The notes: a model not told the origin generated them from the letters alone. A stretch of 64,000 nt of DNA from Croceibacterium_A sp035626815 (GCA_035626815.1 DASPMY010000038.1:118055-182054), one strand, 5' to 3'; shown: positions 24,194-34,535, numbered from the stretch's first letter. Translations and numbers: made by a program.

Positions 24194-25459
24194 CTAGGAG
24201 CGCCCGCCCCCGTCGGCAACCGCCGGCGCGTCGCGCCGCCAGCGCTTCCGCTTGACCCCCTGCGGTCCCGACTTCATCACCCGCTTGCGAAACAGCGCCG
24301 CGCCGAGGCGGATCGACAGCGCAACCCACGCCAGCTGCCACGCCAGCGCCAGCGCGTGCGGCCACAGCGCGTCGTCCTGCGCCGCGCGCGCGAGCATGGT
24401 GAACGGCGAGCTGAACGGGAACGCCATCGCCGCCCATTCGATCGGCCCGCCGCGATCGCCGATCGCCAGCGTGGCGAACAGGAACAGCAGCACCTGCATC
24501 ATCGTCACCGGCATCGACAGCGTCTGGACCTCGCGCACCGTCGTCGCCAGCGAGCCGATCGCCAGGAACACCGAGCCGAGCAGCAGGTAGCCCATCGCGA
24601 AGTAGGCGATGCCGAGCGCGAGGAACGACGGCCAGCCGACTCCCGGGGTGGGCAGGCCCTGCAGATCGACCGCCCCGCCGATCATCCCTTCGAGCCCCGC
24701 CAGGCCCATCAGCCCGCCGATCACCGCCGCCCATACGCCGATGCCGACCAGGGAGATCGCCAGCATGGCGAACAGCTTGCCGAGAAACACCGCGTCCATC
24801 GGGATTGCCGCGGCGAGGATCTCGATGATCTTGTTGGCCTTCTCCTCGACCAGGTTGGACAGGACCATTCCGGCGAGCAACATGATCAGCAGGAACAGCA
24901 GGACTTGGCCCGCCTGCGCGGTGCGCAGCCTGCCTTGGGTCTGGCTCGCCCCGCTCGCGGCGACCGCGCGAAGCTCGACCTCGGGATAGCTCGCCTGCGG
25001 CTGCCCTGCGGTCGCGGCGACCACCGCGACGAGACCCTGCCAGCGCTGCAGCCGCTCCGCATCGGCGGTCAGCACCGGCGCGGCGGGGGTGCCGGTGAGC
25101 ACCGCTGCGAGGCTGCCCTCGCGGCGACCGAGCACCGCCGCAGGATCGTAGCGGTCGCCCGGATTAAGCCGGCGCAGCACGATCATCTGGGGCACGCCGG
25201 GACCAAGCTGCCCGGCCAGGCTTTCGCGCGCGGCGAGCATGCGGTCGACGTCCGCCGCCTGCATGGCGATGCCGATCTGCGGCGCCATCGCCGCGCTGTC
25301 GACCCGCTGGCCGATCCCGCCCGCGAGCGCGCCGACGGTGATCGGGAACAGCGGCCCGAGCAGGAAGAAGATGAACGCGCGGCTGAACAAGATCGCGGTG
25401 AAATCGCGCCGGGCGATGACATAGGCCGCCTTCAGCAGCGGAAGCCGTTCGGCGGTCAT
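24194..25459 (-). CDS. ABC-2 type transporter permease (NatB-like)
   Basis: 421 residues. One N-terminal helix (about residues 25-48) precedes a soluble loop of about 140 residues; five or six helices follow, beginning at LLFLLIMLLAGMVLSNLVEE. The EEKANKIIEILAAAIP motif after the second helix is typical of the NatB/YhaP exporters, which move sodium or drugs in related systems. The start overlaps the stop of the ATPase gene upstream (ATGA), so the two form one exporter. That ATPase gene is frameshifted, so the exporter may be non-functional here. Confidence 0.88.
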   Translation of the reverse strand: MTAERLPLLKAAYVIARRDFTAILFSRAFIFFLLGPLFPITVGALAGGIGQRVDSAAMAPQIGIAMQAADVDRMLAARESLAGQLGPGVPQMIVLRRLNPGDRYDPAAVLGRREGSLAAVLTGTPAAPVLTADAERLQRWQGLVAVVAATAGQPQASYPEVELRAVAASGASQTQGRLRTAQAGQVLLFLLIMLLAGMVLSNLVEEKANKIIEILAAAIPMDAVFLGKLFAMLAISLVGIGVWAAVIGGLMGLAGLEGMIGGAVDLQGLPTPGVGWPSFLALGIAYFAMGYLLLGSVFLAIGSLATTVREVQTLSMPVTMMQVLLFLFATLAIGDRGGPIEWAAMAFPFSSPFTMLARAAQDDALWPHALALAWQLAWVALSIRLGAALFRKRVMKSGPQGVKRKRWRRDAPAVADGGGRS

Positions 25460-26396
25460 GCCTGGCGTTCCGGCTCGGCCTCGAGCGCCCTCGCCGCCGC
25501 CGCGCCGGCAATGGCGACGAACGCGTCGTGCAACCCGGCGCGCTCGATCTGCAGCGACTGGATGCCGGCGTCGCCCTCGATCAGCGCGCGCAGCAGCGGC
25601 TCCACGCCGCTTTCGGGCAGCGGGAAATGCCAGAATGCGCCCTCGCGCCAGGCTTCGGCGGGCAGCGCCGCACGCCACGTCCCGTCGGGATTGCGCGTTT
25701 CGAGGCGAACTTGCGGCCGGATGCGGTCGCGCGCGGCGTCGACGGAACCCGCGTAGGGCACCTTGCCGCCGGCGATGATCGCCACGTCGTCACACAGGCG
25801 TTCGGCGTGGGCGATGACGTGGGTCGAGAAGATCACCGTGGTGCCCTTGGCGGCGAGCTCGCGGATCAGCCGCTCGAGCTTGCCCTGGTTGATCGCGTCG
25901 AGCCCCGCGAACGGCTCGTCGAGGATCACCAGCCGCGGCTGGTGCACCAGCGTGCCGAGCAGCTGGACCTGCTGGGCCATGCCTTTCGAGAGCTGGCGGA
26001 TCTGCCGCTCGGCGGCGTAGCCGAGCCCGTGATTGGCGAGCAACTCGCGCCCGCGCTGGCGCCCTTCGGCCAGCGGCAGCCGCGCAGCGCGCCCATGAAG
26101 GCGATCGCCTCGTACGCCTTCATCGACGGATAGAGTCCGCGCTCCTCGGGCAGGTAGCCGACCTGGCGGGCGATCGCCTGGGGGTTGGCGTGCCCGAGCA
26201 CGCGGCGTTCGCCGGCATCGGGCTCGATGATCCCGAGCAGCATGCGCAAGGTGGTCGTCTTGCCGGCCCCGTTGGGGCCGAGGATGCCGTAGATCGCGCC
26301 TTCGGGCACGGCGAGGTCGACGCCGTCGACCGCCAGCGTCCCGTCGAACCGCTTGACGAGGCCGTTTGCCTCGATCGCAAGATTGCCCCGCCCCAT
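25456..26396 (-). pseudogene. ABC transporter ATP-binding protein (NatA-like), single-base frameshift
   Basis: The N-terminal part in one frame begins MGRGNLAIEANGLVKRFDG and has Walker A GPNGAGKTT and EERGLYPSM. Past FMGALRG (about 26080) the frame runs into unrelated sequence. The adjacent frame continues as LPLAEG, the ABC signature LSKGMAQQ, Walker B LVILDEPFAGLD and switch His STHV. Total length of 941 bases is one short of a multiple of three. Restoring one G where GCGCGG meets CTGCCG gives an intact 313-residue protein. No slippery sequence is present, so programmed shifting is unlikely; either a real mutation or a sequencing error. Confidence 0.85.
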
Positions 26397-26432
26397 GCCG
26401 TGGCTTAACCGCCGCGGGTCAACGGGAGCAAG

Positions 26433-27500
26433 GTGGATTTGGACGAGCCGGGGAACTTGGACAGCTTGAAGTCGCGGCTGATCGAGCAGGCGCGCGCGCT
26501 CGGCTTCGCCAGCGTAGGATTCGCCCCGGCGGCCGACGACCCGCTGCGCTCCGAGCGGCTGCGCCAGTGGCTCGCCGACGGCGCGCACGGCGAGATGGAG
26601 TGGATGGAAGCGCGCGCCGAGGTCCGCCAGGGGCCGCAGTCGATGTGGCCCGAAGCGAGGAGCGTCATTGCGCTCGGCATGAGCTATGCGCCCGCCGCCG
26701 ATCCGATGGCGCTCGAGGGCGATCCCGAACGGGCGCGGATCTCGGTCTATGCGCAAGGCGGCGATTACCACGACACCGTCAAGAAAGCGCTCAAGGCGCT
26801 GGCCCGCTGGTTGGTCGCCGAAGCGCCCGGGACCGAGCTCAAGGTGTTCGTCGACACCGCGCCGGTGATGGAAAAGCCCCTCGGCGCGGCCGCGGGCCTC
26901 GGCTGGCAAGGGAAGCACACCAACCTCGTCAGCCGCGAGCACGGGTCATGGCTGTTCCTCGGGGCGATCTACACCACGCTCCCGTTCGCCCCCGACGAGC
27001 CGCACGCCGAGCGCTGCGGCAGCTGCCGCGCGTGCCTCGACGTGTGCCCGACGAACGCCTTCCCGGCTCCGTTCCGGCTCGATGCGCGGCGCTGCATCTC
27101 GTACCTGACGATCGAGCACAAAGGGCCGATCCCCGAGGAATTCCGCGAGGCGATCGGCAACCGCATCTACGGCTGCGACGATTGCCTGGCCGTGTGCCCG
27201 TGGAACAAGTTCGCCGCGACCGCCGCGCGCCACCGCGCGTTCCTGCCGCGCGCCGAGCTCGCCGCGCCGCGGCTCGCCGAGCTGCTGGCGCTCGACGACG
27301 CCGGCTTCCGGCGGCTGTTCTCGGGCTCGCCGGTTAAGCGCATCGGCCGCGACCGGTTCGTGCGCACCTGCCTGATCGCGGCGGGGAACAGCGGCAATGC
27401 CGCGCTGGAAGCGCCGGTGCGCGCGCTGATCGCCGACCCCGACCCGGTCGTCGCCGAGGCCGCCGAATGGGCATTGGGCCGGCTTACAGCAGGTCCTTGA
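26433..27500 (+). CDS. queG: Epoxyqueuosine reductase
   Basis: 355 residues. QueG makes queuosine in tRNA by reducing epoxyqueuosine, using a cobalamin and two [4Fe-4S] clusters. The two ferredoxin-type clusters are seen as CGSCRACLDVCPTNAF and CDDCLAVCPWNKF, and the family signature APVMEKPLGAAAGLGWQGKH is present. A HEAT-like C-terminus follows. The GTG start at 26433 has GGGAG upstream. It diverges from the ABC ATPase gene and overlaps the convergent flavoprotein gene by 17 bp. Confidence 0.95.
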   Translation: MDLDEPGNLDSLKSRLIEQARALGFASVGFAPAADDPLRSERLRQWLADGAHGEMEWMEARAEVRQGPQSMWPEARSVIALGMSYAPAADPMALEGDPERARISVYAQGGDYHDTVKKALKALARWLVAEAPGTELKVFVDTAPVMEKPLGAAAGLGWQGKHTNLVSREHGSWLFLGAIYTTLPFAPDEPHAERCGSCRACLDVCPTNAFPAPFRLDARRCISYLTIEHKGPIPEEFREAIGNRIYGCDDCLAVCPWNKFAATAARHRAFLPRAELAAPRLAELLALDDAGFRRLFSGSPVKRIGRDRFVRTCLIAAGNSGNAALEAPVRALIADPDPVVAEAAEWALGRLTAGP

Positions 27501-28722
27501 GCGGCGTCTCGGCATCGGCCAGCCGCTCGGGCGCGATCACCCCCTTGGCCTCGATCAGCTTGCGGCCCTGGACGTAGTCCTTGGTCTTGTTGACGCAGTC
27601 GAGCGCGATGACCTGGCCGCCCTTGAGGTAGATCACCGAGAAGCTGCGGCTGGCCGGGTCGCCGCGCAGCACGGTCGCGTCGTGGCCGAGGCTGAGCCCG
27701 ACGGTCTGCAGCCTCAGGTCGTACTGGTTGGACCAGAACCACGGCATCGCCTCGTATGCCTGCGGGTCGCCGCAGATCGCCCGCGCCGCGGTGCTGGCCA
27801 TGTCGTGCGCGTTCTGCACGCTTTCGAGCCGGACGACGGCGCCGCCCGCCCACGCATTGGCGTGTGCGGCGCAGTCGCCGATCGCGTAGACCTCGGGCAG
27901 GCTGGTGCGGCAGAACGGATCGACGTCGACCCCGTTGGCGCCGGCTGCGCCGGCGGCGATCAGCGGGCCGACCGCGGGCACGATGCCGATGCCGACGACG
28001 ACGAGGTCGCAGGCGATGGTCTCGCCGCCGGCGAGGCGCACGCCGGTCACCCGCTCGTCGCCCTCGATCGCCTCGACCTCCGCGCCGAGCTGCAAGGCGA
28101 CTCCCTGCGCACGGTGCTCGGCCTCGTAGAACCGCGACAGCGCCTCGCCGGCGACGCGGGCGAGCACGCGGTCGAGCATCTCGACCACGACGACCTCGCA
28201 ACCCAGCTTGGTCAGCACCGCGGCGGTCTCGAGCCCGATGTAGCCGCCGCCGATGACCACCGCCCGCCGCCGCCCCGCGGCGATGTGGGCGCGGATGTGG
28301 TCGCTGTCGGCCTTGTCGCGGACCACGTGGACCCCGTCGAGCTGCGCGCCGGGGCACGACAGCCGCCGCGCGTCGCCGCCGGCGGCCCACACCAGCGTGC
28401 CGTAGGCCAGCGTATCGCCTCCCGACACCGTCACCGTCCTGGCGGCCGGATCGACCTTGGCGACGTTGGTCTCCAGCAGGAGCCCGATGTCGCGTTCGCC
28501 CCAGAACGTCGCCGGGCGGATCAGCAGCCGCTCGAACGGCTTCTCCCCGGCGAGGTATTCCTTCGACAGCGGCGGCCGCTCGTAAGGCGGCACCGAATCG
28601 CGGCCGACCAGCACGATCGAGCCGGAAAATCCGTTCTGGCGCAGCGCGAGCGCGGCTTGCGCGCCGCCGTGACCGGTGCCGACGATGACGACGTCCGCGC
28701 GCGCCCCGATTGCCGCGGTCAC
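27484..28722 (-). CDS. NAD(P)/FAD-dependent reductase, ferredoxin-reductase type
   Basis: 412 residues. FAD motif VVIVGTGHGGAQAALALRQN, NAD motif VVIGGGYIGLETAAVL, second FAD motif VYAIGDCAAH, and a C-terminal reductase domain (PWFWSNQYDLRLQTVG). This is the class of reductase that feeds electrons to a [2Fe-2S] ferredoxin serving Rieske oxygenases or cytochromes P450. No ferredoxin gene is next to it; the P450 at 7224-8405 is one possible client. It is 4 bp downstream of the NAD-GDH gene, hence probably co-transcribed. Confidence 0.9.
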   Translation of the reverse strand: MTAAIGARADVVIVGTGHGGAQAALALRQNGFSGSIVLVGRDSVPPYERPPLSKEYLAGEKPFERLLIRPATFWGERDIGLLLETNVAKVDPAARTVTVSGGDTLAYGTLVWAAGGDARRLSCPGAQLDGVHVVRDKADSDHIRAHIAAGRRRAVVIGGGYIGLETAAVLTKLGCEVVVVEMLDRVLARVAGEALSRFYEAEHRAQGVALQLGAEVEAIEGDERVTGVRLAGGETIACDLVVVGIGIVPAVGPLIAAGAAGANGVDVDPFCRTSLPEVYAIGDCAAHANAWAGGAVVRLESVQNAHDMASTAARAICGDPQAYEAMPWFWSNQYDLRLQTVGLSLGHDATVLRGDPASRSFSVIYLKGGQVIALDCVNKTKDYVQGRKLIEAKGVIAPERLADAETPLKDLL

Positions 28723-28726
28723 CGGC

Positions 28727-31700
28727 TCACCGCCGCAGCAGGTTGCGCGCCTGGCTGGCGACTTGCGCCAGCACCGCGGGCGCGAGCGTCGGCGAGGCCT
28801 GCGCCCGGGCGATCATCGCGCGGAACTGGCGGATCGCCGGCGCACGGGCCCGGGCCCACTCGTCGATGAGCGCCAGCGGGTCCTTGCCGCGCTTGCGCCC
28901 GGCGAGCGAGCGCAGGAACTCGAAGCGCATCTGCTGGAAATCGCGGGCAAGACCCGCAACGAGCAACCGTTCCCACGGATCCGACGGGTTCATCACCGAG
29001 GCTTTCTGCTGGGCCCAGTCGAGCCCGAGCCGCTCGCCGAGGTCGCTGAACGCCTGGGTCAGCCGGACCGGCGCGATACCGGTGTCGCGCGACAGCCGGG
29101 CGAGCCCGAACGCGCCGTCGACCGCGAACAGCTGCGCGACGATCGCCGCCAGCTCCGCCGGCGCGCCCGCCGCCAGCAGCCCGGCGGCGATCGCCGCCGC
29201 GTGGCCGCGCGCTTCCTTGGCCAGCAGGTCGTCGACATGGTCCACCAGCTCGGCGACTTCGCCGGCCATCTCGTTCATCAGCCGCGAGGGCGACAGCACC
29301 GCGCCCCCCGAGCGCAGCAGATCGGCCATGTGTCCGCGCAGCGCCGAGGCGGCCTGGTCGAACAGCAGCAGCCGCGCCGCCTCGGGCATCGCCGTGGCGT
29401 CGATCGCCGCCCAGATCGCTTCCATGCCGAGCAGCCGCGAGGTCGAGACGAACGCCGCGGCGACGTGGTCGAGGCCGGCACCTTCCTCCTCCGCCAGCTC
29501 GAACGGGTGGACCAGGCCCATGCGGTTGACGATCCCGTTGGCGATGACCGTGGCGACGATCTGCGGACGCAGCCGATGGCCCAGGATGCGCTTGCGGAAC
29601 GGACCCTGCATGTCGGCCGGGAAATCTCCGAGCAGCAGCGGCTCGACCGCCGGATCGGCCGCCAGCTCGCTCGTCTCGATGGCGTCCTGCAAGGCCAGCT
29701 TGGCGTTCGACAGCAGCACCGCCAGCTCGGGCCGGGTCAGCCCCTGGCCGTCGGCCGCGCGCCGCACGAGCGTCTCGCTGTCGGCCAGCCCTTCGGTGCG
29801 GCGGTCGAGCTCGCCCGCTTCCTCGAGCGTTTCGATCAGCCGGGTCTGCGCGGCGACCACCCGGGCCCCGCCGGCCTCGGCGATCGACAGCGCCAGCGCC
29901 TGGAGCCGGTTGTCCTCGAGCACCAGCGCGGCGACTTCCTCGGTCATCGCCTCGAGCAGCGCGACGCGGCGTTTCTCCGAAAGCTGCCCGGCCCGCTTGG
30001 CCGCCTCGAGCGCGATCTTGATGTTGACCTCGTTGTCGGAGCAATCGACTCCCGCCGAATTGTCGATGAAGTCGGTGTTGATCCGCCCGCCGTGGAGCGC
30101 GAACTCGATGCGTCCCGCCTGGGTGACGCCGAGATTGGCCCCCTCACCCACCACCTTCGCCCGGAGCTCCTCGCCGCTGACCCGCAATGCGTCGTTTGCC
30201 GGGTCGCCGACCTGCTGGTGGGTCTCCTGGCTCGACTTGACGTACGTGCCGATGCCGCCGAACCAGATGAGGTCCACCGGGCTCTTGAGGATCGCGTTGA
30301 TCAGGCTGTCGGGATCGAGCTCCGGCACATCGATGCCGAGCGCCGCGCGCGCCTGCGGAGATAGCGGAATGCGCTTCATCGTGCGCGGAAACACGCCGCC
30401 GCCTCGTGAGATCAGCTTGTCCGAATAGTCCGCCCAGCTCGACCGCGGCAGGCCGAACAGCCGCTGGCGCTCCTTCCAGCTCGCCGCGGCGTCCGGCTCG
30501 GGGTCGATGAACACGTGGCGGTGGTCGAACGCGGCGATGAGCCGGATCGATTGCGACAGCAGCATGCCGTTGCCGAACACGTCGCCCGACATGTCGCCGC
30601 AGCCGACGACACGCACCGCATCGCGCTGCACGTCGATGCCCATCTCGAGGAAATGCCGCTGCACCGAGAGCCACGCGCCCTTGGCGGTGATGCCCATCGC
30701 CTTGTGGTCGTAGCCTTTCGAGCCGCCGCTGGCGAACGCGTCGCCGAGCCAGAAATCGAACTCCGCGGCGATAGCGTTGGCGGTGTCGGAGAACGCCGCG
30801 GTGCCCTTGTCGGCCGCGACGACGAAGTAAGGGTCTTCGCCGTCGTGGATCACGACGCCGGCGGGATGGACCACTTTCTCGCCGACCAGGTTGTCGGTGA
30901 TCGACAGCAAGGTGCGGATATACAGCTTGTAGCTTTCCTCGCCCTCCGCCGCCCACGCGTCGCGGTCCACCGCGGGGTCGGGCAGGCGCTTGGGATAGAA
31001 CCCGCCCTTCGCGCCGGTCGGGACGATGACCGCGTTCTTGACCCGCTGCGCCTTCATCAGCCCGAGGACCTCGGTCCGGAAGTCGTCGCGCCGGTCCGAC
31101 CAGCGGATGCCGCCGCGGGCGACCGGGCCGGCGCGCAAGTGGATGCCTTCGACCCTCCGCGAATAGACGAAGATCTCGCGCCACGGCACCGGCTTGGGCA
31201 AGTTCGGCACAAGCGCCGAATCGAGCTTGAGCGCGAGCGCCTCGGCCCCCGCCGGAGCGAACGCGTTGGTCCGCAGGATGGCCCCGATCGTCGCCCAGTA
31301 GAGTCTCAACAGCCGGTCGTCGTTGATCGCCGCGACGCCGGCCAGGCCGGCGCGGATCGCCTCTTCCGCGGCGGCCGCCGCGGTCGCCCGGTCTCCCGCG
31401 AACGCCGGGTCGTGGCGCACCCGAAACAGCTCGATGAGCCCCCGGGTGACGACCGGTGCCCCGCGCAGCGCGTCGACCACGGTATAGATCGTGAAGGCCA
31501 CGCTGGCCTGCCGCAAGTAGCGGTACAACGCGCGCAGCCAATCGGCTTCCTGCGCGCTCAGCCCGGTGCCGATGACCAGGCGGTTGAACACGTCGTCCTC
31601 GGCCCTGGCATTGAGCACCGCGCAGATCGCCGCTTCGATGGCGCGGCTGCGGGCGAGCAGCGCGTCACCATCCTCGGCGGGCAGCAGCCCCAGGCTGAAG

Positions 31701-33442
31701 TCGTGGATCGTCCCGGGCTCGTTGCCGGTCAGCTCGGTCGCCCGCTCGGCCAGCACGCGGAAGCCGAAGTTCTCGAGGGCCGGCACCGCGTCGGACAGCG
31801 GCAACGCGCCGCCGAGCTGGTAGACCTTCAGCCGCAGCCGGTCGGCCGGATCGCCATCGAGGCGATAGAGGCGGACGTCGCGACGGAGCGGCCGCTCGCG
31901 CTCGTCGGCGCCGAGCCGGCGCATTCGTTCGATGTCGCGGGCGGCCTCGGCGGGGCCGTAAGCGGTGCGATAGGCGGGCGGGAAGGCTTCGGCGTAGCGC
32001 GCGGCGAGCGCCGCGGCGCGGCCGGCCTCGCCGCCCTCGGCGAGCGCGGCCTCGACCGCGTCGGCCCACCCGCGCAGCATCTCCTGCAGCCGCGCGTCGA
32101 TTGCCGCGCCGTCGGGCTCGCGGCCGACGCCGCGGAAGTCGAGCACGAAGCGCAACATCGCCAGATTGCCGCCTTCGACGAGCAGGCTCCAGTCGAGCGT
32201 GTCGGCGCCGGTCGAGCTTTCGAGCAGCGTCTGGATTTGCATCCGCACCGCGGTCGACAGCATGTCGCGCGGGAGCCAGACGAAGGCGAACAAGTGCCGG
32301 CGGAGCGGCGCCATGACCACCGCGACGCGCGGACGTGGGCGGTCGGCCAGCGCCATCATCGTCGTCGCCACGCGGGCGATATCATCGTCGGTGAAGCCGA
32401 TCACGAGGTCATGGGGGAGCGCGGTGAGCGCGTGGACCAGCGCCTTGCCGTCGTGGCTGCCCGGCTGGAAGTCGAGCTCGTCCATGATCGCGGCAAGCTT
32501 GCGGCGCAGCTTCGGGACCTCGGCGGGGAGCGTTGCCAGCGCGACGCTGGTCCAGATGCCGGCGTGAATCGACAGCGCGGCGATCTTGCCGTCCTCGAGC
32601 TGGGGGACGATGAAGACATCGAGCGGCACGCGGCGGTGGACGCGCGAGGCGCGGTTGGCCTTGATGATCAGCGGCGCCGGGCCCTTCCGTCCGCGCTTGC
32701 CATCGAACCAGTCGAACGCGCGGGCATATGTTTCCTCGGCGAGCAGCTCGCGCGCGCTCTTGCGGCAGATGCCGAGCAGCTGCGAGCGGCTGCCGTCGCG
32801 CCGCACGGTCAGGTGCCCGAGCAGCGTGAGCATCCCGTCGCCGAGCCAGCGCAGCAGCTCCGCGCCTTCGGGATCGTTCACGCGGGCGGCGTCATCCGCG
32901 ATCAGCTCGCGCATCTTCGGCCAGTCAGCGACCGCGGCACGGACATCGGCCAGCGTCGTCGCCAGCTCGCGCTGGAGCGTGCGACGGTCCTTGGCATCGA
33001 CGCGCGGGGTCTCGAGATAGATCATCGATTCCGGCCTGGCCTCGCCCGCTTCGTCTTCGGGAAGCGATGTCAGGCGGCCATGGGCGTCGCGCCCCGCCGG
33101 GATGATCGGGTGGACCAGCAAGTCGATCGCCAGGCCTTGCGCGGCGATCGTTGCGGCGATCGAATCCACCAGGAACGGCATGTCGCGGTTGACCACCGCG
33201 ATGCGCGTGATCCGTCGCTCGCCGGAGGCCGAGCGGACCAGCAGCGCCGCCTCGCCTTCCTTTCGCTCGCGCGCGGCCTCGAGCAGGAAGGCGGCGGCCT
33301 CGTCGAGCGGCTCGCCGGTCAGCCCGGCCTCGCCGGGCAGCAGCGAATCGGCGATGCGGCCACGCAGCGTGCGCGCCAGCTTGCGTTCGCCGGCAGGCAG
33401 CGCAGCCAGCCCCTCGCCGTCGTGCCGCGTCGCCCTCGCCAT
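28727..33442 (-). CDS. NAD-specific glutamate dehydrogenase, large (about 170-kDa) type
   Basis: 1571 residues, the usual length of this GDH class. It converts glutamate to 2-oxoglutarate and ammonia with NAD. The N-terminal half holds regulatory ACT-like regions; the catalytic domain includes RWSDRRDDFRTEVLGLMKA, the lysine-containing VPTGAKGGFYPKRLPDP, and CGDMSGDVFGNGMLLS, followed by a helical C-terminal region (LTRPELAVLLSNAKLALQ). The enzyme is mainly catabolic and often allosterically controlled by amino acids. It precedes the ferredoxin-reductase gene by 4 bp. Across the opposite strand a very long open frame exists, which is a by-product of the GC content. Confidence 0.97.
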   Translation of the reverse strand: MARATRHDGEGLAALPAGERKLARTLRGRIADSLLPGEAGLTGEPLDEAAAFLLEAARERKEGEAALLVRSASGERRITRIAVVNRDMPFLVDSIAATIAAQGLAIDLLVHPIIPAGRDAHGRLTSLPEDEAGEARPESMIYLETPRVDAKDRRTLQRELATTLADVRAAVADWPKMRELIADDAARVNDPEGAELLRWLGDGMLTLLGHLTVRRDGSRSQLLGICRKSARELLAEETYARAFDWFDGKRGRKGPAPLIIKANRASRVHRRVPLDVFIVPQLEDGKIAALSIHAGIWTSVALATLPAEVPKLRRKLAAIMDELDFQPGSHDGKALVHALTALPHDLVIGFTDDDIARVATTMMALADRPRPRVAVVMAPLRRHLFAFVWLPRDMLSTAVRMQIQTLLESSTGADTLDWSLLVEGGNLAMLRFVLDFRGVGREPDGAAIDARLQEMLRGWADAVEAALAEGGEAGRAAALAARYAEAFPPAYRTAYGPAEAARDIERMRRLGADERERPLRRDVRLYRLDGDPADRLRLKVYQLGGALPLSDAVPALENFGFRVLAERATELTGNEPGTIHDFSLGLLPAEDGDALLARSRAIEAAICAVLNARAEDDVFNRLVIGTGLSAQEADWLRALYRYLRQASVAFTIYTVVDALRGAPVVTRGLIELFRVRHDPAFAGDRATAAAAAEEAIRAGLAGVAAINDDRLLRLYWATIGAILRTNAFAPAGAEALALKLDSALVPNLPKPVPWREIFVYSRRVEGIHLRAGPVARGGIRWSDRRDDFRTEVLGLMKAQRVKNAVIVPTGAKGGFYPKRLPDPAVDRDAWAAEGEESYKLYIRTLLSITDNLVGEKVVHPAGVVIHDGEDPYFVVAADKGTAAFSDTANAIAAEFDFWLGDAFASGGSKGYDHKAMGITAKGAWLSVQRHFLEMGIDVQRDAVRVVGCGDMSGDVFGNGMLLSQSIRLIAAFDHRHVFIDPEPDAAASWKERQRLFGLPRSSWADYSDKLISRGGGVFPRTMKRIPLSPQARAALGIDVPELDPDSLINAILKSPVDLIWFGGIGTYVKSSQETHQQVGDPANDALRVSGEELRAKVVGEGANLGVTQAGRIEFALHGGRINTDFIDNSAGVDCSDNEVNIKIALEAAKRAGQLSEKRRVALLEAMTEEVAALVLEDNRLQALALSIAEAGGARVVAAQTRLIETLEEAGELDRRTEGLADSETLVRRAADGQGLTRPELAVLLSNAKLALQDAIETSELAADPAVEPLLLGDFPADMQGPFRKRILGHRLRPQIVATVIANGIVNRMGLVHPFELAEEEGAGLDHVAAAFVSTSRLLGMEAIWAAIDATAMPEAARLLLFDQAASALRGHMADLLRSGGAVLSPSRLMNEMAGEVAELVDHVDDLLAKEARGHAAAIAAGLLAAGAPAELAAIVAQLFAVDGAFGLARLSRDTGIAPVRLTQAFSDLGERLGLDWAQQKASVMNPSDPWERLLVAGLARDFQQMRFEFLRSLAGRKRGKDPLALIDEWARARAPAIRQFRAMIARAQASPTLAPAVLAQVASQARNLLRR

Positions 33443-33554
33443 GCCCAGGTTCTCCCGCCGGCCCCTGCCGATCTCTCAACGGGCGCGATGGCCCGCGTGT
33501 TCCTCGCTCGCCCTTACAGCGAACGCCGCCGGCGGACACCCCCAATCCGGTATC

Positions 33555-34535
33555 TCATGAAACCGCCTCCATCGTCAGCTCGAGCGAGCGGCGCCGGGCC
33601 GCGGGATCGAACGTCGCGCCGGAGACGATGATCTCGTCGGCGGCCGTGCGGTCGACGAACCGTTCGATTCGCGTGCGCACCGTCTCGGGCGAGCCGACCG
33701 CCCGGGCCTGGCCGAGGTGCTCGAGCATCGCGCGGGCGCTCGGAGGCAATGTCTCGCGGTAGCCGGGCACCGGCGGCGGCAGCTTGCCGGGATCGCCGCT
33801 GCGGAGACGGACGAAGGCCTGGTCCTGGCTCGAGGCGAGCAACTCGGCCTCCTCGTCGCTCGGGGCGCAAATCACCGTCATCGCCGCCATCGCGTGCGGC
33901 TTGTCGAGCGCGGCGGAGGGACGGAACTGGCTGCGGTAGGCGGCCAGCGCGGCGTCGAGGTGGTCGGGCGCGAAGTGGCTGGCGAACGCATAAGGCAGCC
34001 CGAGCCGCGCGGCGAGCTGCGCCCCGAACAGGCTCGATCCGAGCATCCATAGCTGGATCTGCGCCCCAAAACCGGGGGTCGCCGCGATCGGCAGGTCGAG
34101 GTCGCCGGTGAGCAGCGCGCGCAGCTCGACCACATCCTGCGGGAAGTACTCCGCCGCCTGGTGCAGGTTCTTGCGCAGCGCCTGCGCCAGAATCCCCGCA
34201 GCGCCCGGCGCCCGCCCGAGGCCGAGGTCGACCCGCCCGGGGAACAGCCCGTCAAGCGTGCCGAACTGCTCGGCGATGACGAACGGATTGTGGTTCGGCA
34301 GCATGATCCCGCCGGCGCCGATGCGGATGGCCGAGGTTGCGTGGCCGACATGCGCGAGCACGACCGAGGTGGCGCCGCCGGCCACGCCGAGCGTGCCGTG
34401 GTGCTCCGCCACCCAGAAGCGCCTGTACCCGGCTTGCTCGGCCGTCGCGGCGAGCTTGCCCGCTTCGGCGAGCGCCTCGGCGACGCCGCTGCCCTCGCGG
34501 ATCGGCACCAGGTCGAGCACCGAGAGCGGGATCAT
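33555..34535 (-). CDS. LLM-class flavin-dependent oxidoreductase
   Basis: 326 residues of the bacterial-luciferase-like TIM barrel, single-chain 'alkane monooxygenase-like' subgroup. It opens with IPLSVLDLVPIREGSGVAEA, and RRFWVAEHHGTLG and RIGAGGIMLPNHNPFVIAEQ are family signatures. Such proteins are FMN or F420 dependent; sphingomonads normally use FMN. It overlaps the TPR-protein gene upstream by 4 bp (ATGA). Substrate unknown. Confidence 0.9.
   Translation of the reverse strand: MIPLSVLDLVPIREGSGVAEALAEAGKLAATAEQAGYRRFWVAEHHGTLGVAGGATSVVLAHVGHATSAIRIGAGGIMLPNHNPFVIAEQFGTLDGLFPGRVDLGLGRAPGAAGILAQALRKNLHQAAEYFPQDVVELRALLTGDLDLPIAATPGFGAQIQLWMLGSSLFGAQLAARLGLPYAFASHFAPDHLDAALAAYRSQFRPSAALDKPHAMAAMTVICAPSDEEAELLASSQDQAFVRLRSGDPGKLPPPVPGYRETLPPSARAMLEHLGQARAVGSPETVRTRIERFVDRTAADEIIVSGATFDPAARRRSLELTMEAVS

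Noticed and set aside
30515..33631. Open frame of more than 1000 codons on the plus strand across the NAD-GDH gene
   Set aside because: It is exactly antisense to a well-supported gene; in high-GC DNA, long antisense frames arise from codon bias. The predicted protein has no recognisable domain and a skewed composition.
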